A stretch of 64,000 nucleotides of DNA from Gammaproteobacteria bacterium (GCA_036381015.1 DASVDR010000029.1:32676-96675); one strand, 5' to 3'. Shown: positions 53,501 to 61,077, numbered from the stretch's first letter. Numbers and translations are program-made. The notes: generated by a model from the sequence alone, not told the origin.

Positions 53501-53639
53501 GGCCGGCGGCAACACGTGGCGCGCGTCGCTGAACGTGAACAATCTGTTCGATCGCGACCCGGTCATCGCCGGCACGACGCTCGTCGGCGACGTCCTCGGA
53601 CGGCGCTATTCGCTCGGGTTCGAGTACAGCATGCAGTAG
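50538..53639 (+). CDS. TonB-dependent outer-membrane receptor
   Basis: A 1033-residue receptor. After a short signal-like start comes the TonB box region (IEEVTVTGSRIQRD). The plug domain follows with LNMRGMGGERTLVLLDGLRI and VEVVTGGASAAYGADAVAGVTNF, then a 22-strand barrel ending SLGFEYSMQ with the terminal aromatic pattern. The plug is of the oligosaccharide/peptide-type seen in Xanthomonadales-like bacteria rather than of siderophore type. It starts with GTG at 50538, with AAGGGGGG six bases before it. The substrate is unknown. Confidence 0.92.
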   Translation: MAKQRKRSRKALTIASSGLAALAAGECALGQDSAPASIEEVTVTGSRIQRDVGFASPVPVTAVAQEELTMFEPGLGVAQQLESLPQYFGNVSSDDIAGRVSADVGQSQLNMRGMGGERTLVLLDGLRIVPSDRRSSVSVDYLPSSLIRRVEVVTGGASAAYGADAVAGVTNFILDRDFTGLDFSVRTGMNEFGDGEYTRGSVTWGDDLGANDRLHLFGTVEARVNDGYRRGERGDAYAVDWDKEQGYVLNPEWFPGAPPGIPQRLTMDYVYDTDFSPTGLIRQPGFSLDRYQFTEDGTGVIPFEEADFVSLPGQPGTQQSQAGQPGDYQYDLWKRTHPQTFERVGVEQQTVFLGTDFLLNDTTTLWGHALYGRTKNTVEPTTSGGSGTFLGHAGLAFITAFRENPFLPEEVREAMEAEGLNSIRVDQHGYLDSDWGYQEQPVITNELWSWTIGFDKELVGDWNLRGAFQYGEAKKRNKNKNWERLDRFYLATDAVEDPENPGEIVCRIQLVARELERQGRNLEEELHQWALENTSVFHTDSLELDPSIPSPIDYPIAVDSIDGTISDCVPVNMFGNGNQSQEAMDYIFPDRHKVGVSRQKQHFAELLATGTLAEGWAGAIEGAFGATYRKESIHQYIEDTAIDLLGPIYNVTLDDGTVAIRGIAPFLHGSATNLHRFSDQPTFKGGFDVWEVFTEEVVPLFSTDNGRYGELSVAARFTDYSRAGEKVVWKGGLSLQLTEAFRFRGTYSHDIREGSFEELFVQQGRGTDVTDPWNNNESYTTFNLTGGNPDLEPEEADTTVVGFVYQPTRVPGLQLSADRYVVDLSSAIGTFEEQEIVDQCFETGALCDRVERSPTTGRINRVKTLFVNIDAAKVSGYDFEASYRIEPDFLNNRSEALMLRAFAGYMDENSSTPLGGTKIDQAGSANLPKRTLTATVSYNAGNFGINLQQNWRSRTKRNISWVEGVDVDDNSVPSVSLTNLGVFWTGDTAGGNTWRASLNVNNLFDRDPVIAGTTLVGDVLGRRYSLGFEYSMQ

Positions 53640-53684
53640 CGGCGGACGGAACGAGCCGCGGCTGGACCCGCCGAGCGCCGCGCG

Positions 53685-54161
53685 TCATTCGTCGAGCAGG
53701 GGGATGTCCTCGAGCGCCGGCGACGTCGACGGCAGGGCGTCGAGGTACGCGTAGATGTCGGCGAGGTCCTGATCGGAGACGTCGTCGGCGGCGTAGGGGG
53801 GCATCGCGCCGCCCACGTTGCCGCGGTAGAACGTCGCCGGATTGCGCACGTAGGCGATGAAGCCCGCCTGATTGAAGCGGGTAGGGTTGAGCCGCGGCGC
53901 GGGCCCCGTCTCTCCGGTATGGCCGTGGCACGCATAGCATCTGAGCTCTGAGTAGCGCACGGCACCGCGCTCCGCGTCCCCGACGAGGTCTTGCGCGGCC
54001 GCGCCACAGGCGAAGCAGGCCGCCAGCAACGGCAAAAAAGCTGCCTGCAAAAAAGGTGTCAGACACCTTTTCTCGAGAGGAAACGGTGTCAGACACCATT
54101 TTTCGTCCGAAAAGGTGTCTGACACCTTTTTCGCCGAAGCCTTTTTCGCCGACACCGTCAT
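53685..54161 (-). CDS. Cytochrome c with a repeat-derived N-terminus
   Basis: A small monohaem cytochrome c (CYACH motif, then GAMPPYAADDVSDQDLADIYAYLD with the likely methionine ligand). The ATG at 54161 overlaps the stop of the ThDP gene by four bases. The next 37 codons are then mostly the GGTGTCWGACACC repeats translated (KKVSDTF, WCLTPF, RCLTPF). A TTG at 54050 would instead give a plain signal peptide, QAAFLPLLAACFACG, with a lipobox-like LAAC. Either the start moved, or the repeat became coding. Electron acceptor of the PQQ dehydrogenase is the natural role. Confidence 0.82.
   Translation of the reverse strand: MTVSAKKASAKKVSDTFSDEKWCLTPFPLEKRCLTPFLQAAFLPLLAACFACGAAAQDLVGDAERGAVRYSELRCYACHGHTGETGPAPRLNPTRFNQAGFIAYVRNPATFYRGNVGGAMPPYAADDVSDQDLADIYAYLDALPSTSPALEDIPLLDE
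54055..54126. repeat. Three GGTGTCWGACACC palindromic repeats in the cytochrome gene start
   Basis: Copies at 54055-54067 and 54085-54097 (GGTGTCAGACACC) and 54114-54126 (GGTGTCTGACACC), flanked by A/T runs; a further decayed piece (CCTTTTTCGCCGACACCG) follows to about 54156. The family is the same as at 38431-38513. These lie within the frame that begins at 54161. Confidence 0.85.
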
Positions 54162-56110
54162 CGCGGTTGCGTCACGACGTCGAGGAGCGCCGGCTCGCCG
54201 GCGCGGACGCGGTCGAGCGCGCGGGCAAGCGCCGGGGCGAGATCGCTCGGATCCTCGATCGGCCCTTCCGCATACATGCCGTAGCCGCGCGCCATGCTCT
54301 TGTAGTCGATGTAGGGATCCTCGAGCGTGGTGCCGATGTGCGCCCGGTCCGCGCCCCGGCGATGCAGGCCGCAGTTCTGCTGGATATACATGAGCTCGGC
54401 GTGGTACGCGCGGTTGTTGTGCATCACGGTCAACAGCGGGATGCGGTGGTGCACGGCCGTCCACAGCACGCCCGGGGCGTAGTTCAAGTCGCCGTCCGTC
54501 TGAATGTTCACGGAGAGGCGCCCGTGCTTGCGGTTCGCGAGGGCGGCGCCGACGGCGGCGCCCGGCCCGTAGCCCATGCCGCCCGCGCCGGAGCTCCCGA
54601 TGTAGCGATAGCGCTTGTCCATGTTCCAGAGCCGGCCCGGCCAGCCGCTCAAGAACGTTTGCCGCGATACGAGCGACCAGTCGTCGTTTCGGATTTGCGC
54701 CCAGATCTCCGCGCAGAGCCGCGGGATGCTGATCGGGCTCGCGTTCCAGCCGTAGCGGGCCTCGGCGATCGCGGCCTCGCGCTCGGCGCGATGCGCGGCG
54801 GCGATCGCGGCCCCCCGTTCCTCGAAGGTTCGCCGGCGCCCGGGTGTGACGAGACGGCGAACCTCCTCCAGCAGCGCGGGCAGCGTCGCTTCGGCGTCGC
54901 CCGGAATCGAAAGATCGAGCTCCGCGTAACGGCCGTAGTCGTGGATGTTGCTGCCGTGAGCGAGCTCGACGGAGGAGATGCCGATCGAGCGCCCGCCCGA
55001 GGCGCGGGCCGCCCGCGCGACAGTCGACATGTCGTTGACCTCGAGCGCGAGCGTGACATCGGGCTCGTAATCCGCGCCGCCGCGCCCGTAAAGCGGATGC
55101 CGCCACGGGAAATCGACGCGCTCGCCGCCGGAGACCGGCGCTTGCAGAAGCTCCGCGAGCTCGACGAGCAGGTCGAGACCGGCGTCGGTTCTCGCGGCCC
55201 TTTGCGTCACGATCTGCGGCCGCTCGGCCTCGACGAGCCAGCGCGCGGCCTCGCGCACGGCGGCGAGCTCGCCCTGCGGCGGATGCGGCAGCGCGAGGCG
55301 CGGAATGCGAAGCGCCGACGGGTCCGCGAGCGGCCGCCCCTGCATGTCATGATCGGCCGCGACGAGCACGGGCCCCATCGGCGGCGTCATTGCGATCGCG
55401 TAACCGCGGACAGCGGCCGTCGCGAACTGCTCGGGCGTGAGGCTCTCGGCATCCCATTTCACGTAGTCGCGTACGAGCGCGCCCATGTCCTGCGCGCTGT
55501 GCGCGCCGGTCACGCCCCCGCCCGGCTCCTGGTGGTTGCCGACGATCATGAAGATCGGCACACGGTCCGCGTAGGCGTTGTAGATGGCCATCGCGGCGTG
55601 CAGCAATCCGACCGTGCCGTGCATCAGCGCCATCATCGGCTTGCCTTCGATCTTCGCGTAGCCATGCGCCATCGAGACCGACGACTCCTCATGCAGGCAC
55701 GTGAGGAACTCCGGATTGCGGTTGCCGCCGTGGTTGATGAGCGATTCGTGCAGGGACTCGAAGCTCGAGCCGGGATTCGAGGCGACGTACTCGAAGTCGA
55801 GGCTTTTCAGCACGTCGACCATGAAGTCCGACGCCGGGTGCTCGATGAAGCGCGACCCGACGGTCGACGCGGGCCCGGCCTCGCGGCGAAGCTGGCCGTC
55901 GCTCGGCACCGGCGCCCGCGCCCGCGGCGTCTCCGCCTGCGGCTGCTGCGCGTTCGCCGGCGGCGCCGCCGCGAGCGCCGCCGCCCCGGCCGCGCCTTTC
56001 AGAAACTCCCGCCGGGTGCCGGACAAGCGTTCCGTGCGCTCGGCGCCCACGATGCTTTCGGTGCTTTCGGCGCCGGACACGGTTTGTGGAGCTTTCGCGC
56101 GCTTCGACAT
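54158..56110 (-). CDS. Tat-exported thiamine-diphosphate-dependent enzyme
   Basis: A 650-residue member of the acetolactate synthase/benzoylformate decarboxylase group. A twin-arginine signal (RREFLKGAA, 33-41) precedes the PYR domain with the catalytic glutamate E141 in HEESSVSMAHGYA. A central domain follows, then the PP domain with DGDLNY and VMHNN, the GDG-N cofactor motif. An exported ThDP enzyme must be folded with its cofactor before Tat transport, which is unusual. It lies between the PQQ dehydrogenase (41-bp gap) and the cytochrome (ATGA overlap). It could decarboxylate or carboligate the oxidised product. The reaction is unknown. Confidence 0.9.
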   Translation of the reverse strand: MSKRAKAPQTVSGAESTESIVGAERTERLSGTRREFLKGAAGAAALAAAPPANAQQPQAETPRARAPVPSDGQLRREAGPASTVGSRFIEHPASDFMVDVLKSLDFEYVASNPGSSFESLHESLINHGGNRNPEFLTCLHEESSVSMAHGYAKIEGKPMMALMHGTVGLLHAAMAIYNAYADRVPIFMIVGNHQEPGGGVTGAHSAQDMGALVRDYVKWDAESLTPEQFATAAVRGYAIAMTPPMGPVLVAADHDMQGRPLADPSALRIPRLALPHPPQGELAAVREAARWLVEAERPQIVTQRAARTDAGLDLLVELAELLQAPVSGGERVDFPWRHPLYGRGGADYEPDVTLALEVNDMSTVARAARASGGRSIGISSVELAHGSNIHDYGRYAELDLSIPGDAEATLPALLEEVRRLVTPGRRRTFEERGAAIAAAHRAEREAAIAEARYGWNASPISIPRLCAEIWAQIRNDDWSLVSRQTFLSGWPGRLWNMDKRYRYIGSSGAGGMGYGPGAAVGAALANRKHGRLSVNIQTDGDLNYAPGVLWTAVHHRIPLLTVMHNNRAYHAELMYIQQNCGLHRRGADRAHIGTTLEDPYIDYKSMARGYGMYAEGPIEDPSDLAPALARALDRVRAGEPALLDVVTQPR

Positions 56111-56151
56111 CGGTGTCGTCTCAACTTCGGTGGTTCATTCGAGCAGTCGTT

Positions 56152-57858
56152 CTAGCGCGGGAGCGCGAAGGCGACGACGCGCGCGGGGTCCGTGACCTCG
56201 ACCGCGACGAACTGGCGGCCGTCGACTTCGTAAGTGATCGGCGTCGCGAAGTTGCTGCCGCCGACGTCCCAGACGGCGAGGACGTCGCCGTTAGCCGGGT
56301 CGTGCGCGTAGAACCGGCCGCTGCTCCCGCGAAAGAGCAGGCCGCCGGCCGTCGAAAGCGTCGCGCTCGACCCCTGGGTCTCGACGCGCCACACTTCGCG
56401 GTTCTCGACCGGATCCCAGCCGAGCAGCGCGGCCGTGCCCTTCAGCGGCGGCGGCTCGGGCCGCGGCTCCGGGCCGCGGCTCGTCGTGACGCCCTCGTTG
56501 CGCACGCCGGGCGTGTATTCGAACGGCCGAACGTTGCGCACGTCGTTGTACCAGTACCGCGAGCTCACGGCGGTGAAGTAGACGAGCCCGGTCGCCGGGT
56601 TGAACGACATCGGCTGCCAGTTGTGCGCGCCGCCGGGTCCGGGCGAGAGCCACACGCCTTTGCCGGTGACCTCGTACCGCGCCTCGGGATTCTCGATCGG
56701 CCGGCCGGTCTCGGGATCCATTCCCGACGCCCACGTGATGTCCTTCGAGAACGGCGCGGCGGAGAGGAATTCGCCCGTGAGTCGATCGAGCACGTAGAAG
56801 AAGCCGTTCTTCGGCGCCTGAACGAGCACCTTGCGCTCGCGGCCGTCGATCACGAGATCGAGCAGCATCATCGGCTGCGACGCCGTGTAGTCCCAGCTGT
56901 CGCCCGGGACGAGCTGGAAGTGCCACGCGTACTCGCCGGTGTCCGCATCGAGCGCGACGATCGACGAGAGGTAAAGGTTGTCGCCACCGTGCGGGCTCCT
57001 GATCGCGTGATTCCACGGCGACCCGTTGCCGACGCCGACGTAAAGAAGGTTAGCTTCGGCGTCGTACGCGAAGCTGTCCCACGCCGTGCCGCCGCCGCCC
57101 ATGACCCACCATTCGCCGGTCCAGGTCTCCGCCGCGCGCCGCATCGCCTCGTTCTCGAAGCCGTCGGCCGGGTTGCCCGGCACCGTGTAGAAGCGCCAGA
57201 CCTGCTCGCCGGTCTCGGCGTCGTACGCGCTGACGAACCCCCGGACGCCGAACTCCGCGCCGGCGTTGCCGATGATCACCTTCCCGTTCACGACGCGTGG
57301 TGCGCCGGTGATCGCGTAATCCGAGCCGAGCGGCGTCGTCTGCACGGCCCAGACCGGAAGGCCGGTTTCGCGGTCGAGCGCGACGAGGCGGCCGTCGAGC
57401 AAGCCGACATAGACCTTGTCGCCGTAGAGCGCGACGCCGCGGTTCACCGGCCCGCAGCAGCTGCTCGGCCCGCCGTTCGCCTTACCGCCGCGGACGAGCC
57501 CCGGATCCCAGCGCCACAAGAGCTCGCCGGTGGCCGCATCGAGCGCGAAGACGCTGCTCCACGTCCCGGTCGCGTACAACACGCCGTCGGCGACGAGCGG
57601 CGTGGATTCGAGGTTGCCGTCGGTGCCGGTGATCTCCCACTGCCACGCGACGGCGAGCCGATCCACGTTGCTCCGATCGATTCGATCGAGCGGGCTGTAA
57701 TGCGTCTCGGCGTAGTTGCCGCCGTAGGTGAGCCACTCGCGATTGGGGGACGACAAGAGCGCCGGGCCGTCGACGGCCGGCGCGGCGCACACGGAGGAGG
57801 CCGCCAGCGCGCCGGCCGCAAGAAGGCGTCTCGAGCCGAGCGGAAAATCGGATTGCAT
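56152..57858 (-). CDS. PQQ-dependent alcohol-type dehydrogenase
   Basis: A 568-residue quinoprotein. A signal peptide (about 1-27) leads into the eight-bladed propeller with tryptophan-docking repeats (WSSVFALDAATGELLWRWD). The vicinal disulfide is C134-C135, GNGSPWNH carries the Ca/PQQ ligand region, and the WDYTASQ stretch holds the catalytic aspartate. The C-terminal cytochrome domain of type II dehydrogenases is missing; the separate cytochrome at 53685 may replace it. The ATG at 57858 lies 11 bases after the NIPSNAP stop. Confidence 0.92.
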   Translation of the reverse strand: MQSDFPLGSRRLLAAGALAASSVCAAPAVDGPALLSSPNREWLTYGGNYAETHYSPLDRIDRSNVDRLAVAWQWEITGTDGNLESTPLVADGVLYATGTWSSVFALDAATGELLWRWDPGLVRGGKANGGPSSCCGPVNRGVALYGDKVYVGLLDGRLVALDRETGLPVWAVQTTPLGSDYAITGAPRVVNGKVIIGNAGAEFGVRGFVSAYDAETGEQVWRFYTVPGNPADGFENEAMRRAAETWTGEWWVMGGGGTAWDSFAYDAEANLLYVGVGNGSPWNHAIRSPHGGDNLYLSSIVALDADTGEYAWHFQLVPGDSWDYTASQPMMLLDLVIDGRERKVLVQAPKNGFFYVLDRLTGEFLSAAPFSKDITWASGMDPETGRPIENPEARYEVTGKGVWLSPGPGGAHNWQPMSFNPATGLVYFTAVSSRYWYNDVRNVRPFEYTPGVRNEGVTTSRGPEPRPEPPPLKGTAALLGWDPVENREVWRVETQGSSATLSTAGGLLFRGSSGRFYAHDPANGDVLAVWDVGGSNFATPITYEVDGRQFVAVEVTDPARVVAFALPR

Positions 57859-57869
57859 GACCGGCGCGG

Positions 57870-58406
57870 CTACTTGAGCGGCGAGTAATCCGCGGCGCTC
57901 AGCATGTAGACCGCCGGCCGCTCCAGCGGCACGAAGTACTTTTGTCGGAGCGCATCCCATTCGGGGTCGGCGCCGAAATCCTCCCAGACTTGCTCGCGAT
58001 GCGCGCGGTCGCGGTAGGCCAACATGTAGACGAGCGTGCGGGGATTGTCGAGGCTTTGCCAGACGCCGATGACCTCCGCGCCGTGCTTCTCGAAAAGCGC
58101 TACCTCGTTCTCGCGGAAGCGCTGGTGAAGCTCGTTGATGCCGCCCTTGAACTGGCCGACGCCGTCGCGCGTCGGGTCCGCGGTGTACATCCGGAGCTCG
58201 AAGCAGCGCGAATCCGCCGCGACGTTGCGGGCGAGCTCGGCGGGCAGATCGCCGGCAGGGCCGCACGGCGCCGGCGGCGCGTTCTGCTGCCCCTGCTGCG
58301 CCCGGCCGTCGCCTGCGGCGATGAACCCGAGCGTGAAGGCTGCCGCGACGCCGGCGAGGGCGCCCGTCACGCGGAACGTGCGGCGTCGTGTGGGTGATCT
58401 GTGCAT
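57870..58406 (-). CDS. Exported NIPSNAP-family protein
   Basis: A 178-residue protein with a signal sequence (TGALAGVAAAFTLGFIAAGDGRA, with an RRRTFR start) and a NIPSNAP domain (CFELRMYTA, NEVALFEKHGAEVIGVWQS, LVYMLAYRDRAHREQVWEDF). NIPSNAP proteins are dimeric ferredoxin-like folds of uncertain role that often sit with oxidation genes. It is the first gene of the PQQ/ThDP/cytochrome operon. A TAGAATC box lies 59 bases upstream. Confidence 0.9.
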   Translation of the reverse strand: MHRSPTRRRTFRVTGALAGVAAAFTLGFIAAGDGRAQQGQQNAPPAPCGPAGDLPAELARNVAADSRCFELRMYTADPTRDGVGQFKGGINELHQRFRENEVALFEKHGAEVIGVWQSLDNPRTLVYMLAYRDRAHREQVWEDFGADPEWDALRQKYFVPLERPAVYMLSAADYSPLK

Positions 58407-58464
58407 GGACGTCCCCTCCAGCTTCGTTCTGGTTATCGTGCGCGGCGCCCCGCGCCGGCGAATC

Positions 58465-58471
58465 GATTCTA
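58465..58471 (-). promoter_or_regulatory. -10-like box TAGAATC before the NIPSNAP operon
   Basis: TAGAATC on the - strand, 59 bases before the first gene of the operon. The -35 region is not clear. Confidence 0.35.
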
Positions 58472-58533
58472 GGGCAGCCCCGGATTCGCCGACGTGAAGA
58501 AGGTCGACGCCGATGTGGCGTTTCGCTCAGATC

Positions 58534-58584
58534 CGAGCACGGCGCGAGCCGCGGCCGGCGATTCGACAGGCCGCTCGCAGCCCG
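58534..58584. repeat. REP-like 51-bp element, copy 1
   Basis: A 51-bp intergenic sequence repeated at 62390-62440 with four differences. It contains the arms CGCGAGCCGC and GCCGCTCGCA around a 17-base loop, a hairpin with two mismatches in this copy. It sits between the NIPSNAP operon promoter and the end of the DHFR-like gene. Confidence 0.65.
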
Positions 58585-58614
58585 TGAGCCACCGGTCCTG
58601 AAGCAACGACTCCG

Positions 58615-59166
58615 CTAGTTGCCCAACAAATAAGTAAGGATCACGCCGCCGGTCTTGAGTGGCCGCGTGCTTTTAAGGCGCATCTCGATCTGCCGGTCCT
58701 GCTTCGGGAACAGGGGACGACCCCTGCCCAGCACCACCGGTGCGAGGCAGATGCGGTATTCGTCGACGAGTCCGGCGGCAAGTAGGGAGGAGAGCAAATC
58801 CGCGCTGCCGAACACGTAGACGTCCTTGCCGGCCTCGGCCTTCAGGGCTTTCACTGCTTCGACCGCGTTGCCTTTCAGAGGCCGTGTGTTGTTCCAAGTG
58901 GCTTCATTCAGCGTGCGAGTCGCTACCGCCTTCGGAAGGGAATTCATCATGTCCGCTATGGGCCCGGTCTGCGTGGTCCAGTAGCTCGCCATGCCCTCAT
59001 AGGTGCGCCGGCCGAAAAGCAGTGTCCCGATCTCCTTGCCTTGCTCCAGCGAGAACGCCTCGAGCTCCTCGCCCCAGACCGTTTCCGAGAAGCCGAGGTC
59101 CCAGGCGTTTTCCCCGTCGAAATAGCCGTCGAGGGTCATTAGATTCCAAGCGACCAAGCGTCTCAT
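58615..59166 (-). CDS. Dihydrofolate-reductase-like (RibD C-terminal) protein
   Basis: A 183-residue protein with the RibD C-terminal fold (LVAWNLMTLDGYFDG, TLLFGRRTYEGMASYW, VYVFGSADLLSSLLAAGLVDEYRICLAPVVLGRGRPLF). These proteins are probable NADPH-dependent reductases of unknown substrate. In many genomes they follow an SRPBCC/AHSA1 gene. Here that gene is a wreck just upstream, whose stop overlaps this ATG by four bases. Confidence 0.9.
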   Translation of the reverse strand: MRRLVAWNLMTLDGYFDGENAWDLGFSETVWGEELEAFSLEQGKEIGTLLFGRRTYEGMASYWTTQTGPIADMMNSLPKAVATRTLNEATWNNTRPLKGNAVEAVKALKAEAGKDVYVFGSADLLSSLLAAGLVDEYRICLAPVVLGRGRPLFPKQDRQIEMRLKSTRPLKTGGVILTYLLGN

Positions 59167-59450
59167 TTCGTCTCCTTGCCTTTCAGGGCCTCGACATGTC
59201 TCGCGAGCTTGCCGAGGGTTTGATAGCCGAGCTCGACGGCTCCGAATGCGATGGCGACGCTCCTTGCTCGGATGCAGCTGACGCAACGTAATGACGGTCT
59301 TTCCGTCATCTTGCTCGTCGAAGGTCACGACGGTTCTGAATCGGTTGGGATCGTCATCGATATCTGCGCCGTGAATCATCTCGAGCAGGCGTGGCGACTC
59401 GATCTTTACGAACACGATGCGATTGTCGTAGCGCGTGCCGTTTATGGCTG
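59163..59450 (-). pseudogene. Broken SRPBCC/AHSA1 domain gene
   Basis: One frame reads TRYDNRIVFVKIESPRLLEMIHG and DDPNRFRTVVTFDEQDDGKT, then LRQLHPSKERR. Near 59245 the next frame takes over as AIAFGAVELGYQTLGKLARHVEALKGKETK and stops at 59163, inside the ATG of the DHFR-like gene. Joined, this is the C-terminal half of an AHSA1-type protein. The N-terminal half (the usual RVFDAP..VWRAWT start and a proper start codon) is not found before the PIN gene, so it is truncated as well as shifted. Confidence 0.7.
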
Positions 59451-59555
59451 GCGCGCGTGACGCCATGGCGCCGAGCACTGCGCAAGCCTGCCCGTTCTCG
59501 ACGCGCGGACGTCCGACGAAATCCTCGGTTACGACGAGCGGGGGCTGCCGCGCTG

Positions 59556-60299
59556 ATGGTCGTCGATTCGTCGGCGCTGCTTGCAATCATGCAGAACGAG
59601 CCCGAGCGGCGGCAGTACCTCGAGGCAGTCGCCGCAGCGGAAAGGCGTCTGATGTCCGCTGTTGCGTTCGTCGAGGTTTCGATCGTGCTGGAAACGCGCT
59701 ACGGGGCCGACGGCCTCCGTGATCTGGATCTTTTCCTCAGCAAGGCCGAAATAGAGGTCATTGCAGTGGACAGCGAACAGGCACTTGCGGCACGCCGTGC
59801 ATACAGTCGTTTCGGCAAGGGGCGTCACCGCGCAGCGTTGAATTTCGGAGACTGCTTCTCTTATGCGCTTGCCACCGCCCTCGGCGAGCCGCTTCTTTAC
59901 AAGGGCGACGACTTCGCATGCACGGAAGTGAAGGCGGTCGAGTTCGGCTCGGCCGACTCTACGCCGACCGACGATGCGAGCGGCGTTCGCGACTCGGCCT
60001 CGGCTGATTGGGCTCCGACGCAACCTGTCACCCCAAAGGACATCGCTGGCGGGCGGATCCGCATACCGAGCCGCAATCGAAGCAGCGCGAAAGCTCGATT
60101 ACCGCAGCAGCGGGCGTACATCAAGATCCGGCTCTGCGGACGTCACGAGCAACGGAGCCGATACGATCCACACTACGATTCCGACCGCGAGCGGTCCGGC
60201 GTCATATCTGTCGATCGCGACGCGCTCGCTCGGCTCGTCCAGCCGAACACACGCCTTACGGTCTCGGTGTTGCCGGACGGCACCGTTTGCCTGGACTAG
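59556..60299 (+). CDS. PIN-domain (VapC-like) ribonuclease with an extra C-terminal domain, no antitoxin
   Basis: A 247-residue protein. Residues 1-130 are a complete PIN domain with the acidic residues D4, E40, D99 and D118 or D119, as in VapC toxins. A proline/serine-rich linker (about 131-165) leads to a small basic and beta-rich domain (GGRIRIPSR, then RYDPHYDSDRERSGVISVDRDALARLV and DGTVCLD). No VapB antitoxin gene precedes it: upstream is a broken SRPBCC gene. The added domain could be a built-in antitoxin or a nucleic-acid binder. VapC proteins normally have about 130 residues. Confidence 0.78.
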   Translation: MVVDSSALLAIMQNEPERRQYLEAVAAAERRLMSAVAFVEVSIVLETRYGADGLRDLDLFLSKAEIEVIAVDSEQALAARRAYSRFGKGRHRAALNFGDCFSYALATALGEPLLYKGDDFACTEVKAVEFGSADSTPTDDASGVRDSASADWAPTQPVTPKDIAGGRIRIPSRNRSSAKARLPQQRAYIKIRLCGRHEQRSRYDPHYDSDRERSGVISVDRDALARLVQPNTRLTVSVLPDGTVCLD

Positions 60300-60342
60300 C
60301 CGGCACAAGCGTCATGTCGCTTTCGCTGAAGTCGAGCTTCGA

Positions 60343-60445
60343 CTAGCGGAACTCGACGACGAGATCGCGGCGGCCGTCGCGATTGACGTCCTGCCAGCGC
60401 ACCCTCCGCGGCCCGTGATAGTGCGTCTTGCCTTGCCGGCTCGAG
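60343..60445 (-). pseudogene. Fragment of an FG-GAP/VCBS-like protein C-terminus
   Basis: A stretch reading QGKTHYHGPRRVRWQDVNRD followed by GRRDLVVEFR and a stop. DVNRDG.RDLVVEF is the typical calcium-binding repeat of FG-GAP/VCBS proteins. No start or other repeats are seen, and the next gene on this strand ends just upstream, so this is probably a remnant. Confidence 0.35.
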
Positions 60446-60477
60446 CCCGGGACCGTACTGGCACGTGGTCGAGATCG

Positions 60478-61077
60478 TCACTTCGGCCGCTCGCGGTCCC
60501 TCGCCGGCAGCGCATCCTTGAACACGTCGAACGTCTTCCACGCAGGCACGGGCGGCGTGTGGCCGGGACGCGGCGAGTAAACCGACTCCTCTACGAGCTG
60601 CATCTTGTGGATGTAGCGCGGGCAGTTCGGAAAAATGCGCTCGGCGCGGAGGCGCACGACGAACACGGCGCCGGGCAGCTCGCTCATGAGCGGATCGTCG
60701 GCGCTGATGCTCGCCGTGCCGTTGACGCGCAAACGCGTCGGCTTTTCGAAATCGATGAACAGCAGGCCGACGCGCGGGTTCACCAGCAAGTTGCCCCAGG
60801 TGCGGTACTGGCCGTTGCCGTCGTAGTCCGGAATCGCGAGCGTGTGCTCGTCGACGACGCGCACGAAACCCGCGACGCCGCCCTTGTACGAGCAGTCGGG
60901 CTGGCCGGCGGCATCGGCCGTGGCGATGAAGAACATGCGGCAGCGCGAGATGAAGGCCTTGTCTTCCTCGGTGAACGCGCTGCGCATCGTCACCTGTTCG
61001 AGGCGATCGGCGAGGGCGCGGGTTTCGCGGGCGTCCTGGAGCCGACGCATGCCGTCGTGGTAGGCGGAAGTCGGCAT
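60478..61077 (-). CDS. Pyridoxamine 5'-phosphate oxidase-fold protein
   Basis: A 199-residue split-barrel flavoprotein of the PNPOx-like group. Motifs are RCRMFFIATADAAGQPDCSYKGG, LAIPDYDGNGQYRTWGNLLVNPRVGLLFIDF and HKMQLVEESVYSP. The ATG at 61077 has AGAGGACATG upstream. Relatives reduce or bind FMN or F420; the substrate is unknown. Confidence 0.9.
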   Translation of the reverse strand: MPTSAYHDGMRRLQDARETRALADRLEQVTMRSAFTEEDKAFISRCRMFFIATADAAGQPDCSYKGGVAGFVRVVDEHTLAIPDYDGNGQYRTWGNLLVNPRVGLLFIDFEKPTRLRVNGTASISADDPLMSELPGAVFVVRLRAERIFPNCPRYIHKMQLVEESVYSPRPGHTPPVPAWKTFDVFKDALPARDRERPK

